The notes below the pieces were generated by a model that made no database searches, had not been told where the DNA came from, and saw only the letters and a program-made list of their open reading frames with translations. Shown one piece after another: positions 11,979 through 22,870 of a stretch of DNA of 35,912 nucleotides (positions are counted from its first letter, which is position 1; each line of letters begins with the position of its first letter). This stretch comes from Candidatus Eiseniibacteriota bacterium (GTDB taxonomy: Bacteria; Eisenbacteria; RBG-16-71-46). The DNA lies in the NCBI GenBank assembly GCA_016223045.1, contig JACRPT010000097.1, forward strand, positions 1 to 35,912, given 5' to 3'. Both the position numbers and the translations under genes were made by a program.

Positions 11979-12691
11979 CAGCGGGTCCCTCCGGGGGGCG
12001 CCGGTGCGGGCAGCGGCGGGTGCTCCACGACCTTCGTCTCCGGCGCGCGCTCGAACAGGCGCACCGGCCGGTGGACGAAGGCCAGCAGGCTGTTGATCCC
12101 GACCAGCGAAAGGACCAGGAACACCGCGAGCCCGAGCCGCGCGACGTTGCGCTGGGCGCGCCGCCCGGTGGCGAGGCCCCAGTGGATGGCGAAGCCGAAC
12201 AGGCCGTTGCCGAAGTGGTAGGAGGCCGCGATGACGCCGAGCACGTAGAAGGCGAACAGGCCCGGGCTGCGCAGGTCGTCGCTCATCATGCCGAACAGGT
12301 CGGTCTCGCCGCGCATCACCTCGGGGGAGAGCCGCGTGGTCCAGACGTGGTAGAGGATGTAGGCGACCAGGAACAGGCCCGAGACGCGCTGGAGCAGGTA
12401 CATCCAGTTGTTCTGGTAGCGGTACTTCGCCGCGTTGGCCTGTCCGGTGGTGACGATGACGAGCCCGAGCACCATGTGGAAGAGGATGGGCAGCCCGATC
12501 CCGAAGACCTCGATGAGCACGACGTAGGGGATCTCGGCGAGATGTTCGGCGGCGCGGTTGAAGGCGTCCGGGCCCTGCACCGCGAACGAGTTCGTGAAGA
12601 AGTGCTCGAGCAGAAAGACGCCGACGGGGACCACGCCGGACAGCGAGTGCAGACGCCTGAGCGTGAAGTAGGTCCGATCCGAAACCGTCAT
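11978..12691 (-). CDS. sdhC: Succinate dehydrogenase cytochrome b558 subunit
   Basis: This membrane anchor binds haem and quinone for complex II. It has about five hydrophobic segments and histidines placed like the di-haem ligands of Bacillus-type SdhC: His15 or His30 (RRLHSLSGVVPVGVFLLEH), His72 (ILFHMVLGL), His115 (YILYHVW) and His158 (AASYHFGNG). No separate SdhD is present, as expected for a type B enzyme. I start at ATG 12691 (MTVSDRTYF), preceded by GGAGGAGG, rather than the ORF-track start 14 codons upstream. The resulting protein has 237 residues. Its last 25 residues are a Pro-rich tail. Confidence 0.93.
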   Translation of the reverse strand: MTVSDRTYFTLRRLHSLSGVVPVGVFLLEHFFTNSFAVQGPDAFNRAAEHLAEIPYVVLIEVFGIGLPILFHMVLGLVIVTTGQANAAKYRYQNNWMYLLQRVSGLFLVAYILYHVWTTRLSPEVMRGETDLFGMMSDDLRSPGLFAFYVLGVIAASYHFGNGLFGFAIHWGLATGRRAQRNVARLGLAVFLVLSLVGINSLLAFVHRPVRLFERAPETKVVEHPPLPAPAPPGGTR

Positions 12692-12844
12692 GAACGCGCG
12701 CCTCCTCCGGTCAGAGGGACAGAGCGCCGGCACCTTACCAGAACGCGCGCGCCGCTCCCAGGCCGGGCAGGCGCGCGCGCGGGATGAAATCGTAGCCCTC
12801 GCCCTGCTTCGGAAGGACCAGTGCAGCGGCGGAGCGCAGCCGCG

Positions 12845-12890
12845 GCGGCCGCGTTCGGCGAAGCGGCCGCGCCCGGGCGCGCCCGGGCGT
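12845..12890 (-). terminator. Inverted repeats downstream of otsB
   Basis: Just past the otsB stop (minus strand) are GCGGCCGC-N10-GCGGCCGC (12845-12870) and GCCCGGGC-GC-GCCCGGGC (12871-12888). These self-complementary GC blocks would form strong RNA stems and are likely the otsB terminator, ahead of sdhC. No U-tract is present. Confidence 0.4.
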
Positions 12891-12904
12891 CCGGACGCGG
12901 CAGG

Positions 12905-13774
12905 CTACAGGTGCGCGTGCGCCTCGACCGCCGTGGCGGCCTCGGTCCGCGCCGCCGCCGGGGCGTCCGGTCCGCGCGCCGGACCGGACCGGTCCGCCCA
13001 CTCGCGGTCGAGCCACTCGAGGAACCAGACCACGTCGTCGCACGACGGCAGCACGTACTCGGCCCGCGACACGATGCGGCCGACCGCGACCGCGACACCG
13101 CCGCGGCGGCGGACCATCGCGTGCACCGACTCGTCCTCCGTGTCGTCGCCGAAGAACAGCAGCGTCGCGACCCCCGGCGCGCTCCCGAGCCAGGCCTCGA
13201 GCGCCGCGGCCTTGTCCCAGCCGGTCGCGGGCATCACCTCGAACACCGCCCGGCCGTGCACCAGTCTCGCCTGGCCGCGGAACGGGCGCACCCGGCGGCG
13301 CACGCCCGCGCCGAAGGCCGGCTGGAGGCCGGGCGTCACCACGCGATAGTGGAGCGCGCACGAGCCGGGCTTCCGCTCGACCCACGAACCGGGGAAGCGC
13401 TGGCACCAGCTCTCGAGCTGGCGCACCAGCTCCACCGGCACGGACTGGTCGGGGCCCACATGGACCTCGCGGCGCCCGGCCTCGTCCAGGGTCTCGAGCC
13501 CGGCCGAGCCCACGAAGAACGCCCGGCCGAGCCCGGTCTTCGCCCGCAGGTCGTCGAGCGCTCGTCCCGACAGCAGCGCCAGGCGGGCGCCCTCGCGGCG
13601 CGAGAGGCGCTCGATCACTTCGCGCGCGCGCGGCGACAGCTCGACCGCTTCCGGCTGGTCGAGGATCGGCGTGAGCGTCCCGTCGAAGTCGAGTCCCAGC
13701 ACCAGGGACTCGCTGCAGCGCAGGCGCTCGCAGAGTGAGCCGACGTGGAGCCAGAGGGGCTTGAGGCTTGCCAT
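12905..13774 (-). CDS. otsB: Trehalose-6-phosphate phosphatase
   Basis: OtsB removes phosphate from trehalose-6-phosphate to give the compatible solute trehalose. This HAD-superfamily protein has motif I LDFDGTLTPI (nucleophile about Asp29), motif II LLSGR, a catalytic Lys region (GWDKAAALEAWL) and motif IV FFGDDTEDE, with the OtsB cap segment VERKPGSCALHYR. I start at ATG 13774 (MASLKPLWL), giving 289 residues; the longer ORF-track form adds a low-complexity stretch. The last 25 residues are Ala-rich. No trehalose-6-phosphate synthase (otsA) is adjacent, so the partner must be elsewhere. A promoter is predicted at 13886-13913. Confidence 0.92.
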   Translation of the reverse strand: MASLKPLWLHVGSLCERLRCSESLVLGLDFDGTLTPILDQPEAVELSPRAREVIERLSRREGARLALLSGRALDDLRAKTGLGRAFFVGSAGLETLDEAGRREVHVGPDQSVPVELVRQLESWCQRFPGSWVERKPGSCALHYRVVTPGLQPAFGAGVRRRVRPFRGQARLVHGRAVFEVMPATGWDKAAALEAWLGSAPGVATLLFFGDDTEDESVHAMVRRRGGVAVAVGRIVSRAEYVLPSCDDVVWFLEWLDREWADRSGPARGPDAPAAARTEAATAVEAHAHL

Positions 13775-13885
13775 GACGTGGCCCTCGCGGATGGGTGCCG
13801 CGCGGCCCGGGCCCGGTGGACTTCGCGGGCCGGCCGCCTCGCCCTCGGAGGACGGCGGCGCGACGCCACCCATCGCTTGGAGCGG

Positions 13886-13913
13886 AGACTACTCCCGGGC
13901 CCGCCGAAGTCAA
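13886..13913 (-). promoter_or_regulatory. Sigma-70-like promoter for otsB
   Basis: On the minus strand TTGACT (13913-13908), a 16-nt spacer and TAGTCT (13891-13886) resemble a housekeeping promoter. Transcription would begin near 13879, about 105 nt before the otsB ATG. Confidence 0.45.
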
Positions 13914-14067
13914 CGGCCCGGTGCCCCCCGGCATTCGCGGCCGGCGCGCGAGGCAAGGCCTTTCGCGGCGCGGCCGCGCAAGGCGCCTGCCGGGGAACGC
14001 CGCCGCCGCGGGGGAAGGAGGGTGCCACGGCACCCGCCCACCGCCGGCCCGCAGCCGGCCCTGCCGG

Positions 14068-14096
14068 TTGGCAGCCCGGAGTGCCTGTGCTAACTT
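14068..14096 (+). promoter_or_regulatory. Sigma-70-like promoter for the radical SAM-rng operon
   Basis: TTGGCA (14068-14073), a 17-nt spacer and TAACTT (14091-14096) preceded by TGTGC, giving an extended -10. Transcription would begin near 14103, leaving a leader of about 130 nt before ATG 14235. Confidence 0.55.
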
Positions 14097-14234
14097 GGCC
14101 GCCGTCCGGTCGCGGGCCGCGTGCCGCCGGTCCGGACCTTCCGACCGACCACCAACGATCCCGCCCCGGCGCGCGCCGCCACGAGCTCACCCGGCCACGG
14201 TCGGTGCCCGCCTCCCGGAGGCAGCCCTTCACCC

Positions 14235-16934
<2,700 letters not shown>

Positions 16935-16968
16935 CAGCGAGGCCTTGATACGGCCTCACGGGATCCCC

Positions 16969-18522
16969 GTGAAACAGCAGATCATCATCAACGCCGATTC
17001 GTACGAGACCCGCATCGCCATCCTCGAGGACGGCGAGCTCGCCGAGCTCCTGGTCGAGCGGGCCGACCAGCGCCGCCACGTCGGCGACATCTACAAGGGC
17101 CGCGTCAACGCGGTGCTGCCCGGGATGCAGTCCGCGTTCGTGGACCTCGGGCTGCCCAAGACCGGGTTCCTGCACGCCTCCGACCTGGCCGAGAGCCTCT
17201 CCGAGATCGAGGACCTCTCCGACGTCGAGGAGAACGGCGAGCGCGGCGGACGTCGCCGGCGCGCGCCGGTCCCCAAGATCGAGGACCACCTCAAGAAGGG
17301 GCAGGAGATCCTGGTGCAGATCACCAAGGAGGCGATCGGCACCAAGGGCCCGCGCGTCACCCAGCAGGTGAGCCTGCCCGGGCGTTTCTGCGTGCTGATG
17401 CCGGGGGTGGACCACGTCGGCGTCTCCCGCCGCATCGAGGACCGCGCCGAACGCCAGCGCATCAAGGCCATCATCCACGACCTGAAGCCCAAGGGCGTGG
17501 GCCTGATCGCCCGCACCGCGGGCGAGGGCAAGGGCGATCCCGAGTTCGCCGCCGACGTCAAACACCTGGTCAAGCTGTGGCAGAAGGTGGACCGGAAGGC
17601 CGCCTCGGTGCGCGCGCCGGCGCTCGTGCATCGCGAGCTCGAGATGACCGCGGGCCTCATCCGCGACCTCTTCACGGACGACGTGGAGGAGGTCATCATC
17701 GACGACAAGGATTCCTTCGCCGAGACCCAGACCTATCTCAAGTCGGTGTCGCCCGAGCTGCGCGAGCGCGTCAAGCTCTACAAGGGCCGCGAGCCGATCT
17801 TCGACGAGTTCGGCATCGAAACGCAGATCGAGAAGACCTTCGAACGCAAGGTGTGGCTCAAGAAGGGCGGCTACATCTGCATCGACCACGCCGAAGCGCT
17901 GGTGGCCGTCGACGTCAACACCGGCCGCTTCACCGGCAAGAAGAACCAGGAAGAGACCATCTTCCGCACCAACATGGAGGCGGCGCACGAGATCCCGCGC
18001 CAGCTGCGGCTGCGCGACATCGGCGGCATCATCGTCATCGATTTCATCGACATGGAGGTGGAAGGGAACAAGCGCGCCGTGCTCGACGAGTTGCGCAAGG
18101 AGCTGCGCAACGACCGCGCCCGCACCAAGGCGTTCGCGGTCTCCGACCTGGGCCTGGTCGAGATGACGCGCCAGCGCGAGCGCTCCAGCCTGCTCCACTA
18201 CTACACCGAAGACTGTCCGCACTGCGCCGGGCTCGGCAAGGTGCCGAGCCCCGAGACCATGCTGGTGAAGCTGGAGCGCGCGATGCGCCGCGTGTCGGCG
18301 ATGGGCGGGGAGAAGCGCATCACGGTGAAGGTGGCGCCCGAGATCGCGCTGTTCTTCGTCGAGCAGGAGGCGCGCCGGTTCGCCGAGCTGGAGAAGCGCT
18401 TCCGGATCCAGGTGGACCTCAAGGACGACCCGCAGCTCAAGCGTGGCGAGATGAAGGTGTTCTCGGGGAGCCGCAAGACCGACATCACCAGGCAGGTGGT
18501 CGGCACGGTGCCCGGGACGTAG
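16969..18522 (+). CDS. rng: Ribonuclease G/E family endoribonuclease
   Basis: RNase G processes the 5' end of 16S rRNA and degrades mRNA from 5'-monophosphate ends. The N-terminus KQQIIINADSYETRIAILEDGELAEL matches the family and leads into an S1-like RNA-binding domain (RHVGDIYKGRVNAVLPGMQSAFVDLG), interrupted by an acidic/Arg insertion (SEIEDLSDVEENGERGGRRRR). The DNase I-like catalytic core has Mg2+-binding aspartates in AVDVNTGRFTGKKN and GGIIVIDFIDM. The zinc-link CPHCAGLG follows. I prefer GTG 16969 because the family starts there; TTG 16945 would add eight residues. The 517-residue length fits RNase G rather than RNase E, with no long scaffold tail. Confidence 0.94.
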   Translation: MKQQIIINADSYETRIAILEDGELAELLVERADQRRHVGDIYKGRVNAVLPGMQSAFVDLGLPKTGFLHASDLAESLSEIEDLSDVEENGERGGRRRRAPVPKIEDHLKKGQEILVQITKEAIGTKGPRVTQQVSLPGRFCVLMPGVDHVGVSRRIEDRAERQRIKAIIHDLKPKGVGLIARTAGEGKGDPEFAADVKHLVKLWQKVDRKAASVRAPALVHRELEMTAGLIRDLFTDDVEEVIIDDKDSFAETQTYLKSVSPELRERVKLYKGREPIFDEFGIETQIEKTFERKVWLKKGGYICIDHAEALVAVDVNTGRFTGKKNQEETIFRTNMEAAHEIPRQLRLRDIGGIIVIDFIDMEVEGNKRAVLDELRKELRNDRARTKAFAVSDLGLVEMTRQRERSSLLHYYTEDCPHCAGLGKVPSPETMLVKLERAMRRVSAMGGEKRITVKVAPEIALFFVEQEARRFAELEKRFRIQVDLKDDPQLKRGEMKVFSGSRKTDITRQVVGTVPGT

Positions 18523-18532
18523 GCGGGGCCGC

Positions 18533-18566
18533 GGCGCGAGCGGGTGACGGCCGGAAGGCTCGCGCC
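18533..18566. terminator. Hairpin between convergent rng and lipoprotein gene
   Basis: Perfect 9-bp arms GGCGCGAGC (18533-18541) and GCTCGCGCC (18558-18566) lie between the stops of the two convergent genes, suggesting a shared bidirectional terminator. Confidence 0.5.
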
Positions 18567-18580
18567 CCCCGGCCGCGGGT

Positions 18581-19189
18581 TCATTCCACCACCTTCCGGA
18601 AGCTGAGCGGGCGCTGCAGCCGTTCGAACCCCGCGCGCGACGGCTCGTCCATCTGCGCGATCACGCGCTCGAGGGAGCGCATCGTGTTGAGGTCCTGCAG
18701 CACGCCGCGGTCGGACGGCGGGCCCGCCACCACCAGCACCAGCCGCAGCCGCGCGCCGACGTAGTTCCACGCCTCGGCGGCCTCGCGCGAGGGCGGGTAA
18801 CCGGGCAGCACGACGATGACGTCGGCCTGCTCGGGCAGTTGGCTCAGCACCGCGAGCGCCTCGTAGTCCCGCGGCCAGGCGGGGAGCGCCAGCACCACGT
18901 GAGCGAGCCCCATCGCGTAGGCCTGGCGGGACATCTGCGAGAGGTCGTTGATCTCCGCGGCGGTGGGGAGGCGCGCGAACTGCACGGTGGTGCCGGGCGC
19001 CAGGTCGGTGCGGTCGATGACCAGCGGCGTGCCGGCCCCGCCGCCACGCCCGTAGTTGTCGCGGAACGGGCTGCCGAGGGGCGAGCGCGGCTCGGCCGGC
19101 GGGCTCTGCGCGGTAGTGACCGGGCCGCCCGCCATGCAGCCGGCGAGCATGCCGGCGGCCAGCAGCGCAGCCGGCTTCAGGATCCTCAT
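18581..19189 (-). CDS. Putative lipoprotein of unknown function
   Basis: I do not recognise this 202-residue protein. It starts MRILKPAALLAAGMLAGC, a type II signal peptide with lipobox LAGC, so the mature protein is probably lipid-anchored at Cys18. A Ser/Pro/Gly linker follows to about residue 55. The remainder alternates helices and hydrophobic strands (HVVLALPAWPRD, ADVIVVLPGYPP, LRLVLVVAGPPSD), and could be an alpha/beta or OmpA-like periplasmic domain, but no motif decides this. It is convergent with rng and lies just downstream of the unusual response regulator, possibly in the same transcription unit (86-bp gap). Confidence 0.75.
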   Translation of the reverse strand: MRILKPAALLAAGMLAGCMAGGPVTTAQSPPAEPRSPLGSPFRDNYGRGGGAGTPLVIDRTDLAPGTTVQFARLPTAAEINDLSQMSRQAYAMGLAHVVLALPAWPRDYEALAVLSQLPEQADVIVVLPGYPPSREAAEAWNYVGARLRLVLVVAGPPSDRGVLQDLNTMRSLERVIAQMDEPSRAGFERLQRPLSFRKVVE

Positions 19190-19274
19190 GGAACCTCCAC
19201 GATCCGGCGGGCGATGTCAGGCGCCAGCGCCGTCAGGGTCGGGTGCGGGGCGCGCCGCACGGAGCTGGACGGGA

Positions 19275-20348
19275 TCAGGCGTCGTCCGCCTCTGGGTCGT
19301 GCGCACCCGGGTCGGCGCGCAGGACGCCGTGCCGGCTCATCAGCCGCTTGAAATTGGGTCGCGTCATGCCCGCGAGGCGGGCGGCAGCGCTCACGGTGCG
19401 GACAGTCCGCAGGCAGAGCAGCACCGCCTCGCGCTGTCCTTCCTCTTTGGCGGCATGCAGAATGGCGTCCCGGGGAAGTGCGTCCCGGGGCAGGTCTGAT
19501 GCGACGATCTCCGCCCGGTCTCTGGCGCGTTGCGCCGCCCGCCACAGCACACCCTGCAGCTCACGCACGTTGCCCTGCCAGTCGCGCTCCATCAAGTTTC
19601 GCAAGGCGTCGGGCCCGAGCCGCTTCGCGGGTCGCGGAGGTGTGAGCCCGTCGGGCGCGAAGGCGCGCGCGCACAACCCCGGGATGTCCTCGACGCGCTC
19701 GCGGAGTGGAGGCACGGCGATCACACGCACGGGCTCCTGCGGATTCACACGGCGCCACTCGAGCCCTGCGCGGCCCGCCCACACCCGGCGCCACTCGCAC
19801 AGCGTGCGCCTGGCGAGGTGCCTGCCGCTGCCACTTTCGCCGTGCACGTAGGTCGTGGCGCAGGACTCGGCCGCGGGGCGCAGCTCGTCGAGGAAGCGCT
19901 GGGTGCGCGTAGAAGCAGCGCACCAGGCGGAGGCGTCGGCTGAGCCTGGTTCTGGCCAGGCCGGCAGTTCGGGCGCGCGGGCGTTCACGAGCGTGCACAG
20001 CGTGCAGCGCAGCTCGTCGAGGAACCCGGCTGGCCGGGCGTCGAGCGCGGCTTGCGCGTGCGCAGTGCGGGCCGCTTCCTGCGCCAGACCGCCGCTGAAG
20101 TAGGAGGTGTACAGCACGCGTGCCGCTCGTTCGGCCAGCATGACCGCGCCGCGGAGCACGGTGAAGCCCGTTCCGTCGCTCGCGAGATCGAAGTCCACGG
20201 CGACTGCGGCCCAGCCCCCGACCGAGAGCGCGCGCAACGCCTGATCCGCGCTGCACGCCACCTCGCAGGCGAAGTCCCGCTGCAGCGCATACACGATGGT
20301 GGCAGCGCGGTCGCTGTCGTCGTCCACAACCAGGACTCGGGGCCTCAC
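19275..20348 (-). CDS. Response regulator with degenerate AAA+ domain and Fis-type HTH
   Basis: The 357-residue protein has an NtrC-like layout with the motor removed. Residues 1-120 form a receiver (VLVVDDDSD; acceptor Asp52 or Asp54 in AVDFDLASDG), but the conserved KP near the end is replaced by ARPAGF. Residues 165-265 keep Walker-A-like GESGSGRH (Lys replaced by Arg), PPLRERVEDIP and WQGNVREL, yet only about 35 residues separate the first two. The GAFTGA loop, Walker B and arginine-finger region are therefore gone. A Fis-type HTH follows (SAAARLAGMTRPNFKRLMSRHGV). It should bind DNA but cannot act as a sigma-54 ATPase. The GTG start at 20348, with GGAGG seven bases upstream, overlaps the kinase stop (GTGA), so the two are translationally coupled. 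Confidence 0.88.
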   Translation of the reverse strand: MRPRVLVVDDDSDRAATIVYALQRDFACEVACSADQALRALSVGGWAAVAVDFDLASDGTGFTVLRGAVMLAERAARVLYTSYFSGGLAQEAARTAHAQAALDARPAGFLDELRCTLCTLVNARAPELPAWPEPGSADASAWCAASTRTQRFLDELRPAAESCATTYVHGESGSGRHLARRTLCEWRRVWAGRAGLEWRRVNPQEPVRVIAVPPLRERVEDIPGLCARAFAPDGLTPPRPAKRLGPDALRNLMERDWQGNVRELQGVLWRAAQRARDRAEIVASDLPRDALPRDAILHAAKEEGQREAVLLCLRTVRTVSAAARLAGMTRPNFKRLMSRHGVLRADPGAHDPEADDA

Positions 20349-22663
20349 CGCGTCGCCTCCTTCGGTACAGGTCGCGTCTCGGCGTTTTCCTCGTCGAACG
20401 GGAAGAGCACGCGCAGCATGAGCTTCATCATCGTGCCCGTACCCTCGGGTGAATCCTCGATGGATAACTCCCCGCGCCACCGGCGCGCCGTTTCGCGGGC
20501 GTGGGGGAGGCCGAATCCACCGCCGGGCCGCGTGGAGCAGTCGGGCCGGAATACGGCCTCACGCCGATCGTGCGGAATGCCAGGGCCGTTGTCGGCGACG
20601 AGCAGCACCACCCAGCGGTGGTCGAGCGGGTCACGAAGCACGCTGACCTGCAGGGTCGCCCCCGGCACGCCGTGCAGCGCCTCCGCCGCGTTCTCTACGA
20701 GCTGGCCCGCCAGCTCGCGCAATTCGGCGGGGTCGAAGAGCACGTGGGCGCCACCGCCCGGATCGCCGGAGAAGTGGGCGGTCACCCCGCGCTCCACAAG
20801 CAGGCGCTGCTTGGCGAGCATCGCATCGTGTGCCGCGATGTCGGCGCGGCAGCGCAGATGGCTGGCGACATCACGCCAGACGGCTGCGCACGCGTCAGAG
20901 AGCCCCTGCATCGCCGCCGACAGTTCGCGGGCGCGGTGCCCGTCCGGCGGCTCCGGGTGGCTCAGCCCCTCCTGCAGGGCGCGGGTCAGGTCTTCGATCT
21001 CCCGCACGCGGGCGGGCTCGACCGCGAGCTCTGCGGCACGCGCGGTGAACCGACACAACGCGCCCGCGCCGATCCGCACGAACTCGTCGCGCGCCCGCTC
21101 GAAGACATCGAGGGGGACCGTCTGCCCGTCCACGGTGCGCTGCGCCCACAGCCGCAGCGCACCGAAGGGCCGCACTTCCTCGAGCACTTCATGCCGGACT
21201 TGGAGGTAGTCCACGAGGAAATCGCGCGATTCCGCCGGCGTGGGCAGGCGACGGCGGCGGCGCTCGCGGCGCACGACACCGGCAGCAGTACCTGCTGCGA
21301 GCGCCGCGCCCAACACCCACGCAAGGCGGCGAGGGTCGCGTAGCGGCGACACGGGGATCAGGTCCATCGCCAGCGCACGCTGCCCGACGGCGCACACGCG
21401 CCACCGTTGCAAACCGGCCCGCGCAGGGAGGAGACGCGTCGGAGGCCCGGCTGCATTCTCGTGCCTCCGACGTCCCATGACCCTGAGGTTGCTGTCCAGC
21501 ACCAGGACATCCCGCGCCGTTGAGGCGAGCACCTCGTTGGCGCCGTCGCCGTCCACGTCCACGCAGGCCCATGCCTCGACCGCCGAGGGTTCGCCATGCG
21601 TGGCCAGCGGCTTCAAGTCACGGTTGAAGAGGCGCAGCACGCCGTCCGCCCCGCCCACGACGAAGCGCCCGGCCGCACCGTCGAGGACGCGCGGCTGGCC
21701 GAGGCCGCGGGGAAAGGACAGGCTGCGAATCTCGGCGCCGCTCGCGCCGTCGAGCACCGCGAGCCCGCAGCGCTCCGGGTTCGCGCCGCGGTGGCTGCTC
21801 GCCGCGACCACCACCCTTGCCGGGTGCCCCGGCTCACCCGGCAGCGCCGCGCCCTTCGCCTCGGTGAACCCACCCGCCAGCTCCCGCAACCAGAGCCTGC
21901 GGCCTTCCCCCGAGAGCGCGAGCACGTACGCGTGCGCGTCGTCAGTGCCATTCTCGCTCACTCCATTCGCGGGTGAAGACGTGGTGACGAGCAGCCCCGG
22001 GCGGCCGTCGCCGCGCAAGTCCGCCACGACCACGCCGTGGGGCCAGCCTCCCATCGCGTAGAACCACTCGCGCCCGCCGCTCGCCGGGTCGTAGCACGCG
22101 ATTCCGCGCGGTCCCTTCCAGACCCCACATACGAGACAGACCACGGCCGGCCCACGCCCGGGCCGGGGCAGCATCGCCACCGGGCGCAGCCAGCCCACCC
22201 AGGGTCTTCCGCGCGCGGGTGCGCCGGCGACGGGGCCGAGAGTGTCGCTCTTCATCCCGTCGCGGCTCATCAAGATCGCTCGCGTGGTGCCGTCACCATC
22301 GCGCGTCGTGACGCACACCTCGTCGAAGCCGTCGCCGTTCACGTCGAGCGCGGCTTCGACCATCGCTGGCCCTGTGAGGTTCTGCTGCCAGACCGCGCGG
22401 CATTCACCCTCCAAGAGGCGCGCGAGAACCACCTGCGAGCTGTCGCCGATGGCGAAATCGTCCACGCTGTTGCCGAGGGCATTGACGGGTGCCACGGAGA
22501 CGGGACGCGGCGCCAGCCCGACCGCTCGGAAGGCGACCCGTGGAGAGAGGCGGGAGAGCAGGCCCAGACCCGCGGCGCCCATGAGGGCGGCCGCCGCAGC
22601 GGAATACAAGAGGCTCCGGGGGCTCAGGAGGCGACCCAGGGGGTGCGGGGGCACGTGCGGCAC
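20345..22663 (-). CDS. Membrane histidine kinase-like protein with extracytoplasmic beta-propeller sensor
   Basis: This 772-residue protein has a membrane segment at about residues 17-37. A long extracytoplasmic region to about residue 445 contains FG-GAP/VCBS-like repeats with Ca2+-type loops (DVNGDGFDEV, DLRGDGRPGL, DVDGDGANEV) typical of beta-propellers. A second membrane segment is at about 450-470, followed by an Arg-rich stop-transfer stretch. The cytoplasmic part ends in a HATPase_c domain with N box LVENAAEALHG, G1 DNGPGIPHD and G2 GGGFGLPHA. I find no HisKA phospho-acceptor box (HExxNPL); candidate histidines are scattered in the helical linker. It starts with GTG. It probably senses a ligand outside the inner membrane and signals to the overlapping regulator gene, but phosphotransfer is unproven. 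Confidence 0.85.
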   Translation of the reverse strand: MPHVPPHPLGRLLSPRSLLYSAAAAALMGAAGLGLLSRLSPRVAFRAVGLAPRPVSVAPVNALGNSVDDFAIGDSSQVVLARLLEGECRAVWQQNLTGPAMVEAALDVNGDGFDEVCVTTRDGDGTTRAILMSRDGMKSDTLGPVAGAPARGRPWVGWLRPVAMLPRPGRGPAVVCLVCGVWKGPRGIACYDPASGGREWFYAMGGWPHGVVVADLRGDGRPGLLVTTSSPANGVSENGTDDAHAYVLALSGEGRRLWLRELAGGFTEAKGAALPGEPGHPARVVVAASSHRGANPERCGLAVLDGASGAEIRSLSFPRGLGQPRVLDGAAGRFVVGGADGVLRLFNRDLKPLATHGEPSAVEAWACVDVDGDGANEVLASTARDVLVLDSNLRVMGRRRHENAAGPPTRLLPARAGLQRWRVCAVGQRALAMDLIPVSPLRDPRRLAWVLGAALAAGTAAGVVRRERRRRRLPTPAESRDFLVDYLQVRHEVLEEVRPFGALRLWAQRTVDGQTVPLDVFERARDEFVRIGAGALCRFTARAAELAVEPARVREIEDLTRALQEGLSHPEPPDGHRARELSAAMQGLSDACAAVWRDVASHLRCRADIAAHDAMLAKQRLLVERGVTAHFSGDPGGGAHVLFDPAELRELAGQLVENAAEALHGVPGATLQVSVLRDPLDHRWVVLLVADNGPGIPHDRREAVFRPDCSTRPGGGFGLPHARETARRWRGELSIEDSPEGTGTMMKLMLRVLFPFDEENAETRPVPKEATR

Positions 22664-22870
22664 CCGGGCATGCTACCGCAGGCGGTCCGGCGGGAGAATC
22701 GGGCTCCCTGACCCGACGGAGGAATCCGTTTCAGCGCAACGCGATGCCAGCCGCGTCGATGATCAATCTTTTCGATGTGAAGGCTTGTCGTCCGGCGGGC
22801 TGCCGCCCCCTGCGGCTCCAAGATGAGTCCTCCCTCTGCGTCGCGTCGGAGCGGTATCGATGGGAAGCAT
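22664..22870. other. Intergenic, kinase leader to transposase remnant
   Basis: About 200 bp without a credible gene. It must hold the minus-strand promoter of the kinase operon, but no confident -35/-10 pair is visible; TAGCAT close to the GTG start is the only candidate. Local AT content is slightly higher near 22750-22790. Confidence 0.35.

Larger units (their letters stand above)
13775..14234. other. Divergent intergenic region between otsB and radical SAM gene
   Basis: This 460-bp gap separates divergent genes and contains a promoter for each (entries below). ORFs on the track here have skewed Arg/Pro/Ala composition and no recognisable domain, so I treat them as shadows. GC-rich inverted repeats such as GGGCCCGGGCC-like blocks are frequent but not clearly functional. 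Confidence 0.5.

Noticed and set aside
12732-12760. Minus-strand promoter TGGTAAGGT upstream of sdhC
   Set aside because: The extended -10 is acceptable, but the hexamer at the -35 position (TGGGAG) has little similarity to consensus.
12735-14033. 432-residue minus-strand ORF overlapping otsB in another frame
   Set aside because: otsB in the adjacent frame has all HAD motifs; this frame is Arg/Gly/Pro-rich with no motifs.
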